NCBI GenBank assembly: GCA_018378255.1
Contig: JAGZXV010000016.1
Span: 1 to 48,486 of the forward strand
From: Clostridiaceae bacterium
GTDB taxonomy: Bacteria; Bacillota; Clostridia; Lachnospirales; Lachnospiraceae
DNA: 48,486 nt
Direction of reading: 5' to 3'
Positions within the stretch are counted from its first letter, which is position 1. Every line of letters begins with the position of its first letter. Below the pieces are notes generated by a model. The model was given only the letters and a program-made list of their open reading frames with translations, had not been told where the DNA came from and ran no database searches. Shown here one piece after another: positions 7,234 to 14,940 of the stretch. Both the position numbers and the translations under genes were made by a program.

Positions 7234-9081
7234 CTACAGGTGAAATCTGCGGATCAATTCATTTTTAAATCTCCTGTCCCCCAGCAGAATGGTCAGCGTC
7301 AGAATCAGCACCGACAGAATCACAGTAATGATGGCCATCACCGGATTTGTCACCAGTCCGAATGCCCACAGTATAATCGGGATAAAACTGAATATGGTGA
7401 TGGCGATCTGGTACATAAAGTAGCTTTGCCAGTTAAGCTGGTTCACCAATATCAAAAACACAACCGCAATGTCGGCAAATAAAATGGTGCTTGGAATCGC
7501 ATAATTGACCGACCAGCCCTGGTATCCCAAAACCCAGTCAATCATGAACAGCAGCGCCTGCAGCCCTACCGTCTCTATCATCACAGTCTTACCCAGATTG
7601 GCATGTTTTAAAATAGAATACCGGAACGTGAGGGCAGCATAGAGAATGCCCGGAATGGCGATGCCCGACCACCACAGCCCGGAATATGTGGCATAATTTA
7701 CTACTCCTACTATCACAGCCGCAGTCAGTAAAACGGCATAGAACAGATTGATCAGTTTTTTCCATTTTCCCGGGTTATATTCTATCTGAGGATACATTCC
7801 CTTGTCACATTCTTTTTTAGCGATTCCGTTGCTCTCCATCCGGACATTGATCCCGTCTTCCCTCAGCTTATCGAAGAACCGGTCTTCCAGCCGGCTGTCC
7901 TCAAATACGCTGGTAAATGAAATCATCACGTCCTGACCATAGGCACAGACCGCACATTTCGCATTCTGCCGCTTGGATACGCCGATGATGAGATGGAATT
8001 GTTCAATGTCATCCCGGTACTCTTCCTCTACTGCAATAGGACCGATATTGGACAGGGTTATGGTGTGGGCCCTGTCATTTCTGCGGAAAATAAAGCCCAG
8101 CGCCAGCCATTTGACGAACAGAGGAATGATCCTCACATACCATTTCTTCTCATTGGAAACATTATAGGAAATGGTTTCTTCCAGCTTCTCTTTTACAATC
8201 TTGTCATCCATCTGACGGCTCACAAGGTCCAATATGCGGTCAAATGGCTCATGTTCCCCTTCCGGGTGATAATCAATTGCCGTCACCGCAAAAAAATTCG
8301 AAGTGGTGGTCGACCCGAAAAATGCTCTCAGGTTAATGGGCAGATTGACTCCTATATGCTGCCTGCCCGGAAGCCCTCCCAGGTATTCCTCATAAATGGT
8401 CCAGATCAGGCAGGCCGTCAGATATTTGGTAATGCTGACGCCCTTTCCTTTGCTGGCCGCTTTTAACTCCTTCAAATCCACACATCCGTGTATGATATTT
8501 TCCGCTCCCTGGGCCAGGTACTGGCCTTCCAGGTGATATGCCGCCTTGGAACTGTACCTTTTATTGGGCATCTTTTTATAGTTCTTCAGATAACTGTCTT
8601 CCACATCCGTAACACAGGCGGAACTGGGGCTTCCGCCGTCCAGATTGATTCCCCGCTTTAACTGCAGATACCGGTAAGTCAGTTCCCTTAAAAAATTGAC
8701 CGCGCCCATCCCGTCCGTAATTGCATGAAATACTTCCAGATTAATTCTCTTTTCGTAATAACTGACCCGGAACAAAAAGAGCTGATTGCTCTTAGGATCA
8801 ATATACCGGCAAGGGTAGGTACTCTCCTTTTCTATATAAGGAGTCCTCTTATTATGCTCAAAATAGTACCAGAAAAACCCCCGTTTCAGCTTCACCTGAA
8901 ACCCTTCAAACCAGGGCAGCACCTCAACCAGCGCCTGCTGCAGAAGCTCCGGCTCCACCTCTTCCTTTAATGTAACCGATATACGGAACACATTGCTTAA
9001 ATTCTCGTTCGCTATGAGGGGAAATATCTTCCCCGTATTATCCAGTTTATGCCAACGCCTTCCCTGGGGATTTCGTTTCAT
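7234..9081 (-). CDS. Condensation/alcohol-acyltransferase-like domain fused to a membrane domain (DUF6320-type)
   Basis: 615 aa. Residues ~1-420 resemble the chloramphenicol-acetyltransferase/condensation superfamily, with the catalytic HAITDG (HxxxDG, residues 119-124) and a late VKWLALGFIFRRN...ITLSNIGPI region typical of alcohol acetyltransferase and PapA-like proteins. Residues ~445-600 hold about five hydrophobic helices (FYAVLLTAAVIVGVVNYA, IAVVFLILVNQL, IITVILSVLILTLTILLG), matching what I recall as DUF6320. It should therefore transfer acyl groups at the membrane, perhaps to a lipid or envelope glycan; the acceptor is unknown. It lies between a GNAT gene (28-bp gap) and an esterase gene (45 bp). 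Confidence 0.8.
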   Translation of the reverse strand: MKRNPQGRRWHKLDNTGKIFPLIANENLSNVFRISVTLKEEVEPELLQQALVEVLPWFEGFQVKLKRGFFWYYFEHNKRTPYIEKESTYPCRYIDPKSNQLFLFRVSYYEKRINLEVFHAITDGMGAVNFLRELTYRYLQLKRGINLDGGSPSSACVTDVEDSYLKNYKKMPNKRYSSKAAYHLEGQYLAQGAENIIHGCVDLKELKAASKGKGVSITKYLTACLIWTIYEEYLGGLPGRQHIGVNLPINLRAFFGSTTTSNFFAVTAIDYHPEGEHEPFDRILDLVSRQMDDKIVKEKLEETISYNVSNEKKWYVRIIPLFVKWLALGFIFRRNDRAHTITLSNIGPIAVEEEYRDDIEQFHLIIGVSKRQNAKCAVCAYGQDVMISFTSVFEDSRLEDRFFDKLREDGINVRMESNGIAKKECDKGMYPQIEYNPGKWKKLINLFYAVLLTAAVIVGVVNYATYSGLWWSGIAIPGILYAALTFRYSILKHANLGKTVMIETVGLQALLFMIDWVLGYQGWSVNYAIPSTILFADIAVVFLILVNQLNWQSYFMYQIAITIFSFIPIILWAFGLVTNPVMAIITVILSVLILTLTILLGDRRFKNELIRRFHL

Positions 9082-9109
9082 CAGACCGCCTTCTCCCTGA
9101 TCGCTATAT

Positions 9110-9598
9110 TTAAAATTCCAGTATCATATCATACCAGACCGCACCGCCATGAGTTGAGCCGGAAATCCCCATATTCTGGTAGCCGAATTTCTCATAGTAG
9201 CGGATCAGCCTGTCCTTACAGGTGAGGATCAGCCCCTTACGCCCTTTTTTTCTGGCGTCTTCAATCAAAAAATTCATGAGGCCGGCCGCTATTCCCTGCT
9301 GCCTGTATTCCGGCATCACATCCAGCCCGAAAATGCTCTGGTACGCGCCGTCCGGGTTATGATAACTGCTGTCTTCAAACATCTCATCGCAGATCACCTT
9401 CTGATCCGTCACACATCCATTGATAAAACCGATGATTTGTCCGTCCTTTTCTGCCACAAAAAAGCTGTCCGGAAATACGCGGATCCTCTGCTTAAAAGAT
9501 GATCTGTCCGCAGCCTCCGCCGCCGGAAAACAGGCCGCTTCCACCGCCGTCACATCGTCCAAATCCGTATCTCTCACTGTCCTGATCTGATAATCCAT
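9110..9598 (-). CDS. GNAT family N-acetyltransferase
   Basis: 162 aa. A compact GNAT fold: acidic N-terminal helix (TDLDDVTAVEAACFP), strand VAEKDGQIIGFINGC, and the acetyl-CoA-binding LDVMPEYRQQGIAAGLMNFL (motif A, R/Q-x-x-G-x-A) around residues 105-125. The C-terminal YYEKFGYQNMG is the usual motif B. The closest general type is the arylalkylamine/RimI-like group; the substrate is unknown. GGAGG is well placed before the ATG. It heads the downstream series, and its 5' leader carries copy 2 of the three-hairpin element, ending 14 nt before the start. Confidence 0.9.
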   Translation of the reverse strand: MDYQIRTVRDTDLDDVTAVEAACFPAAEAADRSSFKQRIRVFPDSFFVAEKDGQIIGFINGCVTDQKVICDEMFEDSSYHNPDGAYQSIFGLDVMPEYRQQGIAAGLMNFLIEDARKKGRKGLILTCKDRLIRYYEKFGYQNMGISGSTHGGAVWYDMILEF

Positions 9599-9612
9599 AT
9601 CCTTCCTCCAAG

Positions 9613-9730
9613 CCGGAGCGTTTTTTTACAGGCACGCGCTGAGAATTTCAGATTCCCGGCTGCGCTCCCAATTTGTGGCTCCGGCAAAAATTGGGTGTGA
9701 AAAATAAGCCATCGGGATTATATTTCACAC
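9613..9730 (-). promoter_or_regulatory. Three-hairpin leader element, copy 2 (upstream of GNAT gene)
   Basis: Same layout and orientation as 4133-4252. H1 is at 9695-9730. H2 is at ~9667-9694 with the identical CCGGAGC loop. H3 is weaker, with one C-A mismatch and a G-U pair. A terminal GCTCCGG (9613-9619) ends 14 nt before the GNAT start codon. Relative to copy 1, H2 has two paired substitutions (U-A to C-G and A-U to C-G) and H1 has one (A-U to G-C), which keep the stems intact. A few unpaired changes also exist. Confidence 0.75.
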
Positions 9731-9757
9731 GATTCTCCTTCGTATCCATAAAAAGCA

Positions 9758-9792
9758 GTTGTCGCAATCCGTCATGAACCGGCTGCGACAAC
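9758..9792 (-). terminator. Terminator of the ComEA-like/response-regulator unit
   Basis: GTTGTCGCA (9758-9766) pairs with TGCGACAAC (9784-9792), with an inner CCG/CGG pairing. On the minus strand the hairpin is followed by TGCTTTTTATGG. Confidence 0.75.
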
Positions 9793-9804
9793 CATGTTAA
9801 TTAA

Positions 9805-9859
9805 TAACTGTTCCGAACGGCTCATCTTCTTGACCGAAAAAGCCGTCCCGGACTGTTAC
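9805..9859. repeat. Dispersed hairpin repeat, copy A
   Basis: An imperfect hairpin (TAACTGTTCCGAACGGCT on one side, AGCCGTCCCGGACTGTTA on the other) immediately downstream of the response-regulator gene. The left half, including GAACGGCTCATCTTCTTGAC, recurs almost unchanged in inverted orientation at 30674-30748. Copy A lacks part of the inner stem found in copy B. Confidence 0.65.
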
Positions 9860-9864
9860 ATAAA

Positions 9865-10566
9865 TTATTTAATTCTGAAATAATATCCCACGCCCCATTT
9901 GGTATGGACATACTTGGGATCGCTGGGGCTGGGTTCTATCTTTTCCCTCAGCCTTCTGACATGTACGTCCACAGTCCTCACGTCACCGGATTCCATGGCT
10001 TTATTTCCCCAAACACAGGAGAGCAGGGCTTCGCGGCTGTATACTTTGTTGGGATTGCATACCAAAAGTTCCAGCAGGTCAAATTCCTTGGCGGTCAGGT
10101 TGATCTCCTTCTCACCAATAAACACTCTTCTGCCTTCCACATCCAGTTTCAGATCCCCGGCCGTAACCACTTTCCGCTCCTGCTGCGCGTCTCTTCTGTT
10201 CTTCTTGGAATTCCTGCGCATGATCGCCTTAATCCGTGCCTTAACTTCCAATATGTTAAATGGTTTTGTGATATAATCATCCGCCCCATATTCCAGTCCC
10301 AGAATCTTATCCATGTCATTGCCCTTAGCCGTCAGCATGATAATCGGCATCTCAGAAAATTCGCGGATCGCCTGGCACACCTGGTAGCCATCGTATTTGG
10401 GAAGCATCACATCCAATAAAACCACATCATATTCCGTTTCCTTCGCCAGGTTGACTGCCTCTTCACCGTCATAAGCGCAGTCAACTTCCATCCCGTCCTG
10501 TTCCAGGCTGAAACGGATTCCCTTAACAATTAACTTCTCATCATCTACCACCAAAACTTTTGCCAT
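9865..10566 (-). CDS. OmpR/PhoB family response regulator, no kinase nearby
   Basis: 233 aa. The receiver domain spans 1-120: acidic pair DD (8-9), phospho-acceptor Asp52 in VVLLDVMLP, Thr in MLTAK, Lys in TKPF. The C-terminal winged helix (~135-232) has NLTAKEFDLLELL, SREALLSCVWG, VDVHVRRLREKIE and WGVGYYF, as in OmpR/PhoB and WalR-like regulators. It should activate or repress genes after phosphorylation. No histidine kinase gene is adjacent: a ComEA-like gene lies 18 bp upstream and a terminator downstream, so the kinase must be encoded elsewhere or the regulator is an orphan. Confidence 0.95.
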   Translation of the reverse strand: MAKVLVVDDEKLIVKGIRFSLEQDGMEVDCAYDGEEAVNLAKETEYDVVLLDVMLPKYDGYQVCQAIREFSEMPIIMLTAKGNDMDKILGLEYGADDYITKPFNILEVKARIKAIMRRNSKKNRRDAQQERKVVTAGDLKLDVEGRRVFIGEKEINLTAKEFDLLELLVCNPNKVYSREALLSCVWGNKAMESGDVRTVDVHVRRLREKIEPSPSDPKYVHTKWGVGYYFRIK

Positions 10567-10584
10567 AATCCACCTCTTCTTTAC

Positions 10585-11166
10585 CTATACAACTATGTCA
10601 TCCTTTATCTTTTGAAATGCGGCATCCTTGATACCGGGAATATTCATGATCTCTTCCACACTCCGGAATTCACCGTGTTTTTCCCTGTAACTGATAATAT
10701 CAGCCGCCCTGGCTTCACCTATTCCTTTCAAAGTCATCAATTCTTCCTTTGCAGCAGTGTTCAGATTTACCTTTTTGTCATATTCTCCGCCGGAAGGCTG
10801 TAATAGCGCCTCTTCCCCTTTTGCAGGTACAATTAATTTCATACCGTCTTTAACGGTTTCGGCCATGTTCAGATAGTCTCCGGCAGCCGATTCCGTATAT
10901 CCTCCGGCCAGTTCCACCACCTCAAAAACACGGCTTCCTTCCAAGACTTCATACACGCCGGGAGACTTCACCTCTCCGCAGATATGTACATAGCAGCAGA
11001 CAGGTGATGCAGTTTCTGTCTCCGTCTCTGAAAAGACGGATGATTCCAAAACCGCGGTCTCTAAAAATGCCTCTTCACGGCCACCTTCCCCGCTGCAGCT
11101 ATAGCATATGCCTGCCGCCAGCATGCATATGACAATGAGTACTGTTTTTCTGTTTATTTGTTCCAT
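10585..11166 (-). CDS. ComEA-like protein (SLBB plus helix-hairpin-helix)
   Basis: 193 aa from the ATG at 11166, preceded by AAGGAGG at ideal spacing; the frame extends upstream without a ribosome site. An N-terminal hydrophobic segment (TVLIVICMLAAGICYSC) is an anchor or signal. An SLBB domain follows (VHICGEVKSPGVYEV ... DGMKLIVPAKG), then two helix-hairpin-helix motifs at the C-terminus (VNLNTAAKEELMTLKGIGEA and FRSVEEIMNIPGI). ComEA binds incoming double-stranded DNA outside the membrane during transformation. No comEB or comEC gene is next to it. It probably shares a transcript with the response regulator 18 bp downstream. Confidence 0.9.
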   Translation of the reverse strand: MEQINRKTVLIVICMLAAGICYSCSGEGGREEAFLETAVLESSVFSETETETASPVCCYVHICGEVKSPGVYEVLEGSRVFEVVELAGGYTESAAGDYLNMAETVKDGMKLIVPAKGEEALLQPSGGEYDKKVNLNTAAKEELMTLKGIGEARAADIISYREKHGEFRSVEEIMNIPGIKDAAFQKIKDDIVV

Positions 11167-11214
11167 GGTATCCCTCCTTAAATTTAGTTGGATACCACTT
11201 TCAGCCATATTATT

Positions 11215-11243
11215 ATTCTACCTAAATAACACCTCAAATACAA
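11215..11243 (-). promoter_or_regulatory. Promoter of the ComEA-like/response-regulator unit
   Basis: On the minus strand TTGTAT (11238-11243) and TAGAAT (11215-11220) are separated by exactly 17 bp. Transcription would start about 40 nt before the ComEA-like ATG. Confidence 0.6.
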
Positions 11244-11318
11244 GCACATTTTCTCTTATTTCTTTTCATATTCTAACTTCATAATCCAGACAGGAAAAGA
11301 CGGAACAGTCAAAAAATA

Positions 11319-11747
11319 TCACCGTTTAAAGATGATAATTCCGGCAATGGCCACCGCTGCGCCCAATAATTTTTTCCACTCAAATCCCGCTTTATCCACA
11401 CCGAACAGCCCAAATACTTCAATACCATAGGCGACAATAATCTGTGCCACTACAATGATTAAAGCTGCCTGGGCAGGCCCGAGAGTTCCCATGCTTTTAA
11501 TAACGGTATAGGTGATGAGAGCGCCCATAATACCTCCCAGCAGCATATACCATGGCTTCACGGCCAAAATTCCGGCAATCGGCTCTCTTCCAGAAAAAAG
11601 CCACATCACAATACACATAATAAACGCAGTCAGCTGAACCCAGCCGGCAGACACCCAGATGCTTGTCTGTTTTGTCACCTCCGTATTAAAAACGCCCTGA
11701 AGGCTCATAAGCGCACCTGATATCAGTGCGATAATAATTCCCCACAT
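11319..11747 (-). CDS. YdcZ/DUF606-type DMT membrane protein
   Basis: 142 aa with about five hydrophobic helices. MWGIIIALISGALMSLQGVFNTEVTK and the C-terminal LLGAAVAIAGIIIFKR are typical of DUF606 (YdcZ-like), a half-length branch of the drug/metabolite transporter superfamily. Such proteins usually work as pairs or homodimers; no second copy is adjacent. The substrate is unknown. Its ribosome site AGGAGG is the 3' arm of a long hairpin (11754-11803) that also follows the fructokinase gene. Confidence 0.88.
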   Translation of the reverse strand: MWGIIIALISGALMSLQGVFNTEVTKQTSIWVSAGWVQLTAFIMCIVMWLFSGREPIAGILAVKPWYMLLGGIMGALITYTVIKSMGTLGPAQAALIIVVAQIIVAYGIEVFGLFGVDKAGFEWKKLLGAAVAIAGIIIFKR

Positions 11748-11753
11748 ATTCTA

Positions 11754-11803
11754 AAAACCTCCTGTACAAGTTTGGTCTTAGTTTCTCTTGTACAGAAGGT
11801 TTT
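11754..11803 (-). terminator. Hairpin between fructokinase and YdcZ-type gene, covering the ribosome site
   Basis: AAAACCTcCTGTACAAG (11754-11770) pairs with CTTGTACAGaAGGTTTT (11787-11803): 16 of 17 positions, 16-nt loop. In the minus-strand RNA the 3' arm ends CAGGAGGTTTTT. It is therefore both the terminator U-tract after the fructokinase and the Shine-Dalgarno of the next gene. Confidence 0.7.
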
Positions 11804-11812
11804 ATACATTTT

Positions 11813-12685
11813 TTACAGATTCAATTCGTCAAGAGCCAGTTTTAAAGCTCCCATAATTCCCTGATTGTCATTTAAACTTGGCAGCACAATATAGGATTCC
11901 AGATCAGACAGCTCTTTCGTTTGGATATAGGCATTGAGCTGTTCCTTCACCTGTTCCCTCACCAGCGGCATCATATGTTCCTGATGCATAACGCCGCCGC
12001 CCAGCACGATTCTCTGAGGGGAAAGAATTACGATGTAATCCACAAGCGCCTGGGCGATATAATAAGCTTCCATCTCCCATACTTCTTTTCTGTCCGCCAG
12101 TTCCACACCTTTTTTCCCCCACCGGGCTTCAATGGCCGGACCTGCTGCCAGACCTTCCAGGCAGGTCTTGTGGTATGGGCATTTTCCTTCATAATGGTCG
12201 TTCGGATGTTTTCTCAATAATACATGTCCTGCTTCGGGATGAAGCATTCCATGAAGCAGTTTTCCGTTGGATATCACGCCGGCTCCGATTCCGGTTCCTA
12301 TGGTGATATACATGCTGTTTTCAAGTCCCCTGGTGATTCCCCAGGTAGCTTCTCCGAGGGCAGACCCGTTAACATCGGTATCAAAACCAACGGGAATGTT
12401 TAAGCCTTCCTTTAAAGTTCCCACAATATTATAATTGGCCCATGCCAGTTTGGGAGTGGTTGTTATGTAGCCGTATGTTTCCGAATCACGATTTAAGTCG
12501 ATCGGTCCGAAACAGCCGACGCCCAGAGCTTCAATTTCCTTATCCTTAAAGTATTCCACAATCTTCGGCATTGTGATATCCGGCGTTTCCGTAGGAATGG
12601 AAATGCGTTCAAATATATCACCGTTTTCATTGCCGACTGCACAGACCATCTTGGTTCCGCCCGCTTCTAATGCTCCTAATTTCAT
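11813..12685 (-). CDS. scrK: ROK family fructokinase
   Basis: 290 aa. The N-terminal phosphate loop LGALEAGGTKM, catalytic Asp in GFDTDVNGSA, and ITIGTGIGAGVISNGKL are classic ROK kinase features. HPEAGHVLLRKHP with CPYHKTCLEGLAAGPAIEARWG is the Cys/His zinc-binding signature of the ROK fructokinases (ScrK/GmuE type). It converts fructose to fructose-6-phosphate with ATP in the cytosol. No sucrose or mannoside genes are adjacent, so its sugar source is unclear. An amylosucrase-like enzyme, which could release fructose from sucrose, lies 34 kb away. ScrK versus GmuE cannot be separated by eye. Confidence 0.92.
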   Translation of the reverse strand: MKLGALEAGGTKMVCAVGNENGDIFERISIPTETPDITMPKIVEYFKDKEIEALGVGCFGPIDLNRDSETYGYITTTPKLAWANYNIVGTLKEGLNIPVGFDTDVNGSALGEATWGITRGLENSMYITIGTGIGAGVISNGKLLHGMLHPEAGHVLLRKHPNDHYEGKCPYHKTCLEGLAAGPAIEARWGKKGVELADRKEVWEMEAYYIAQALVDYIVILSPQRIVLGGGVMHQEHMMPLVREQVKEQLNAYIQTKELSDLESYIVLPSLNDNQGIMGALKLALDELNL

Positions 12686-12737
12686 AATTCATGGTTCCTT
12701 TCCCTTAATAAAAAATAATTATATAAAACTGCCACGC

Positions 12738-13583
12738 CTAAGCTTCACGCCTGGCCGCAGCCGCCCGCACCAGGTGTTTTGCCAGCACAGCGGTTGTTAC
12801 CGCTCCGACACCGCCCGGAACTGGTGTGGCCATGGAGGCCAGCTCCTTGATGGATTCAAAATCCACATCACCGCAAAGCTTTCCATCCTCGTCCACATTG
12901 ATCCCAACATCGATCACAACCGCATCCCGGCCCACAAAGCTTCCATCCAGCATTCTGGCCCTGCCTGCCGCCGCCACCAGAATCTCCGCATTCCGGCAGG
13001 TTCCCGGCAGATCTTTGGTCCTGGTATGGCAGACGGTGATCGTGGCATTCTCCTTAAGCATGAGCATGGCAAGGGGTTTTCCCACCACCATGCTTCTTCC
13101 CACAATCGTGACCCGTTTCCCGGAAATCGGTATCTCATTGGCTTTCAGAACTTCCACCACCGCTTCGGCGGTACAAGGAGCAAAGCCTCCTGCGTCTCCG
13201 GCAAATACCTTGGCAATATTGACCGGTGAAATGCCGTCTAAATCCTTCCCCGGATCGATCATCTTTTCAATATCCTCTTCCTTAATCTGCTTTGGAAGCG
13301 GCCTGAGTAGAAGGATCCCATCGATCTCTTTATTGTCATTTATCTTGGCAAACCCGGCTTTAAACTCGCTGTCACTGATATCACCGGCAAATACATAGGA
13401 CTGAACGCCCAGCCCGAAAGCCTCCATCTTTTTTATGGCTCCCCGTTCATAAGACATATCATCCGGGTTCTCCCCAACCCTGACAATCGCCAGTTTCGGC
13501 ACATATCCATCCAAATGTTTCAACTGTTCCTGTACCTCTTCCTTAATTCCGGCAGAAACCTGCGCACCTTTCAGAACCTGCAT
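12738..13583 (-). CDS. folD: FolD-like methylenetetrahydrofolate dehydrogenase, cyclohydrolase residues missing
   Basis: 281 aa from the ATG at 13583, 9 nt after GGAGG; an in-frame TTG nine bases upstream abuts that site. The Rossmann part is intact: VTIVGRSMVVGKPLAML (NADP loop), VIDVGINVDEDG and TPVPGGVGAVTTAVL. In the folate pocket, the Y-x3-K motif reads SYERGAIKK, so the position of E. coli Lys54 is Ala49. IDGILVQLPLP is replaced by IDGILLLRPLP, so the conserved Gln (E. coli Gln98) is Leu. These residues carry the cyclohydrolase step in bifunctional FolD, so this copy may be dehydrogenase-only. A dedicated cyclohydrolase gene, fchA, lies at 17341-17973. Confidence 0.93.
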   Translation of the reverse strand: MQVLKGAQVSAGIKEEVQEQLKHLDGYVPKLAIVRVGENPDDMSYERGAIKKMEAFGLGVQSYVFAGDISDSEFKAGFAKINDNKEIDGILLLRPLPKQIKEEDIEKMIDPGKDLDGISPVNIAKVFAGDAGGFAPCTAEAVVEVLKANEIPISGKRVTIVGRSMVVGKPLAMLMLKENATITVCHTRTKDLPGTCRNAEILVAAAGRARMLDGSFVGRDAVVIDVGINVDEDGKLCGDVDFESIKELASMATPVPGGVGAVTTAVLAKHLVRAAAARREA

Positions 13584-13702
13584 GGCGTTCAACCTCCTTA
13601 GATATTTTTCTAACGAATATCATACCATTGATCGAAATAAAAGGAAATAGCTGTCATAAATTTTTCACGTTTTTTATCCTTTTCCCGTTCCCGATTTTAT
13701 GG

Positions 13703-14067
13703 TTAATCAAATTTTGTAACCCACTGTTCCTCCTGGCAGGCTTGAAAACACATTTTTATCTGTTCAGCCGTATTTTTTTCTTCTGCCAGCCGGGGCAGCT
13801 CTCCAAGACCAAAGAAAGAAAAACCTAATGTTTCTATATTTTCTTTAAATGTCCCGCCTATAATATCGCATAATACAAAAACCTTACAGACTCCATATGC
13901 ATATCTTGGCAGGTTATGCTTATCCCGATCCGGCTTACCATCTCTGCCGATATCTCTCTGATTCTTTCAAATCTTTCTATGTCATATTGATCCTTACAAT
14001 AAAACAATCCCGCCTGCGCGATACTCTGCAGTTCCATCGCCCAATCCAACCATTTATCATCGCTCAT
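13703..14067 (-). pseudogene. NUDIX hydrolase remnant with the catalytic core deleted
   Basis: From the ATG at 14067 the first ~47 codons encode the N-terminal domain of YjhB-type NUDIX hydrolases (KWLDWAMELQSIAQAGLFYC, YDIERFERIREISAEM). A frame shift then occurs near 13920. The next frame continues to a stop at 13703 with the family's C-terminal part (LPRYAYGVCKVFVLCDIIGG, FFGLGELPRLAEEKN, AEQIKMCFQAC, QWVTKFD). About 90-100 residues between the two parts, including the Nudix box GX5EX7REUXEEXGU, are absent. It is a decayed gene with an internal deletion. Both flanking parts are well preserved, so the deletion looks recent. Confidence 0.85.
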
Positions 14068-14346
14068 AACAGTTCTCCATTTCCGGTTCCGTTCAGTCCA
14101 ACATATTCATCTACCTGAAACATCATTTAATACGTTCATAATGGCAGTCAACGCCCCCATTTTCACTCTTTGTCCCAATCAGTTTCAATGAATTCATTCT
14201 ATCCTTCCCATCAAACAATCTGCCCCTTATCTATCCAACCTATAACTGCCGGTTAACTTTTCTTAATTCTAATATCCGCCTGCAAAAATGTCAAACCACG
14301 CCCTACTGCATTTTCCACCCTACCACACACATCCCCCTGCAATCCC

Positions 14347-14786
14347 AGTTTCCGGGTATGTGTCTGCTTCCGGGTTTGCGGCGGAGGGAAGCTGGATTCG
14401 GGAGGCACCTGATTTTAGGGGTGTCTGCGGCTGGGCGGATGCCTGGTGTTTCCGGGAGCGCCTGCTCTTTGGAAAGTATTCCCATCCATGCGACTATGCA
14501 GGGCATTAGAGGATGTTAGCGCGCAGGATTTTTCGTTCTGAGGGAAAGAACCGCCTGTTTGAACGAAGTGAGTTGCGGTCTTTCCCGAAGGCCCTTAGAA
14601 AAATTCTGCACGCTTACATCCTCTTATGCCCGAATCCCGGAGTATGGATGGGAATACTTTCCAAAGAACAGGCGCTCCCGGAAACACCAGGCATCCGCCC
14701 AGCCTCAGGCTTCCCTAAAATCAGGTGCCTCCCGAATCCAGCTTCCCTCCGCTGCAAACCCGGAAGCAGACACATACCCGGAAACT
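14347..14786. repeat. 440-bp near-perfect palindrome
   Basis: The outer arms 14347-14489 and 14644-14786 are both 143 bp and are inverted copies with about six mismatches and no gap. The inner part continues as an inverted repeat: GGCATTAGAGGATG near 14502 matches the complement of CATCCTCTTATGCC near 14618, and GGGAAAGAACCGC matches GCGGTCTTTCCC. The tip holds GAACGAAGTGAGTT. There is no transposase, no tRNA, and no credible protein (the apparent frames are mirror images). It fills most of the gap between the NUDIX remnant and the ABC operon; the rest of the gap (14068-14346) shows nothing recognisable. Confidence 0.9.
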
Positions 14787-14800
14787 CTACCTCAAACCCA

Positions 14801-14829
14801 TTGACATCCGCCTCCCGCGGTGGTATATT
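14801..14829 (+). promoter_or_regulatory. Promoter of the ABC exporter operon
   Basis: TTGACA (14801-14806) and TATATT (14824-14829) with a 17-bp spacer, 15 bp after the end of the palindrome. The leader is about 105 nt and contains a small hairpin, CTCCG...CGGAG, near 14850-14873. Confidence 0.75.
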
Positions 14830-14940
14830 TAAATCCTTTCTCACCACGGACTCTCCGTTTCTCACGCCGGAGAAAGATATCGTTACCGGTATCTCACCGC
14901 TTGGCAAGATATGTAAAAATATTACTACCAGGAGGACATT

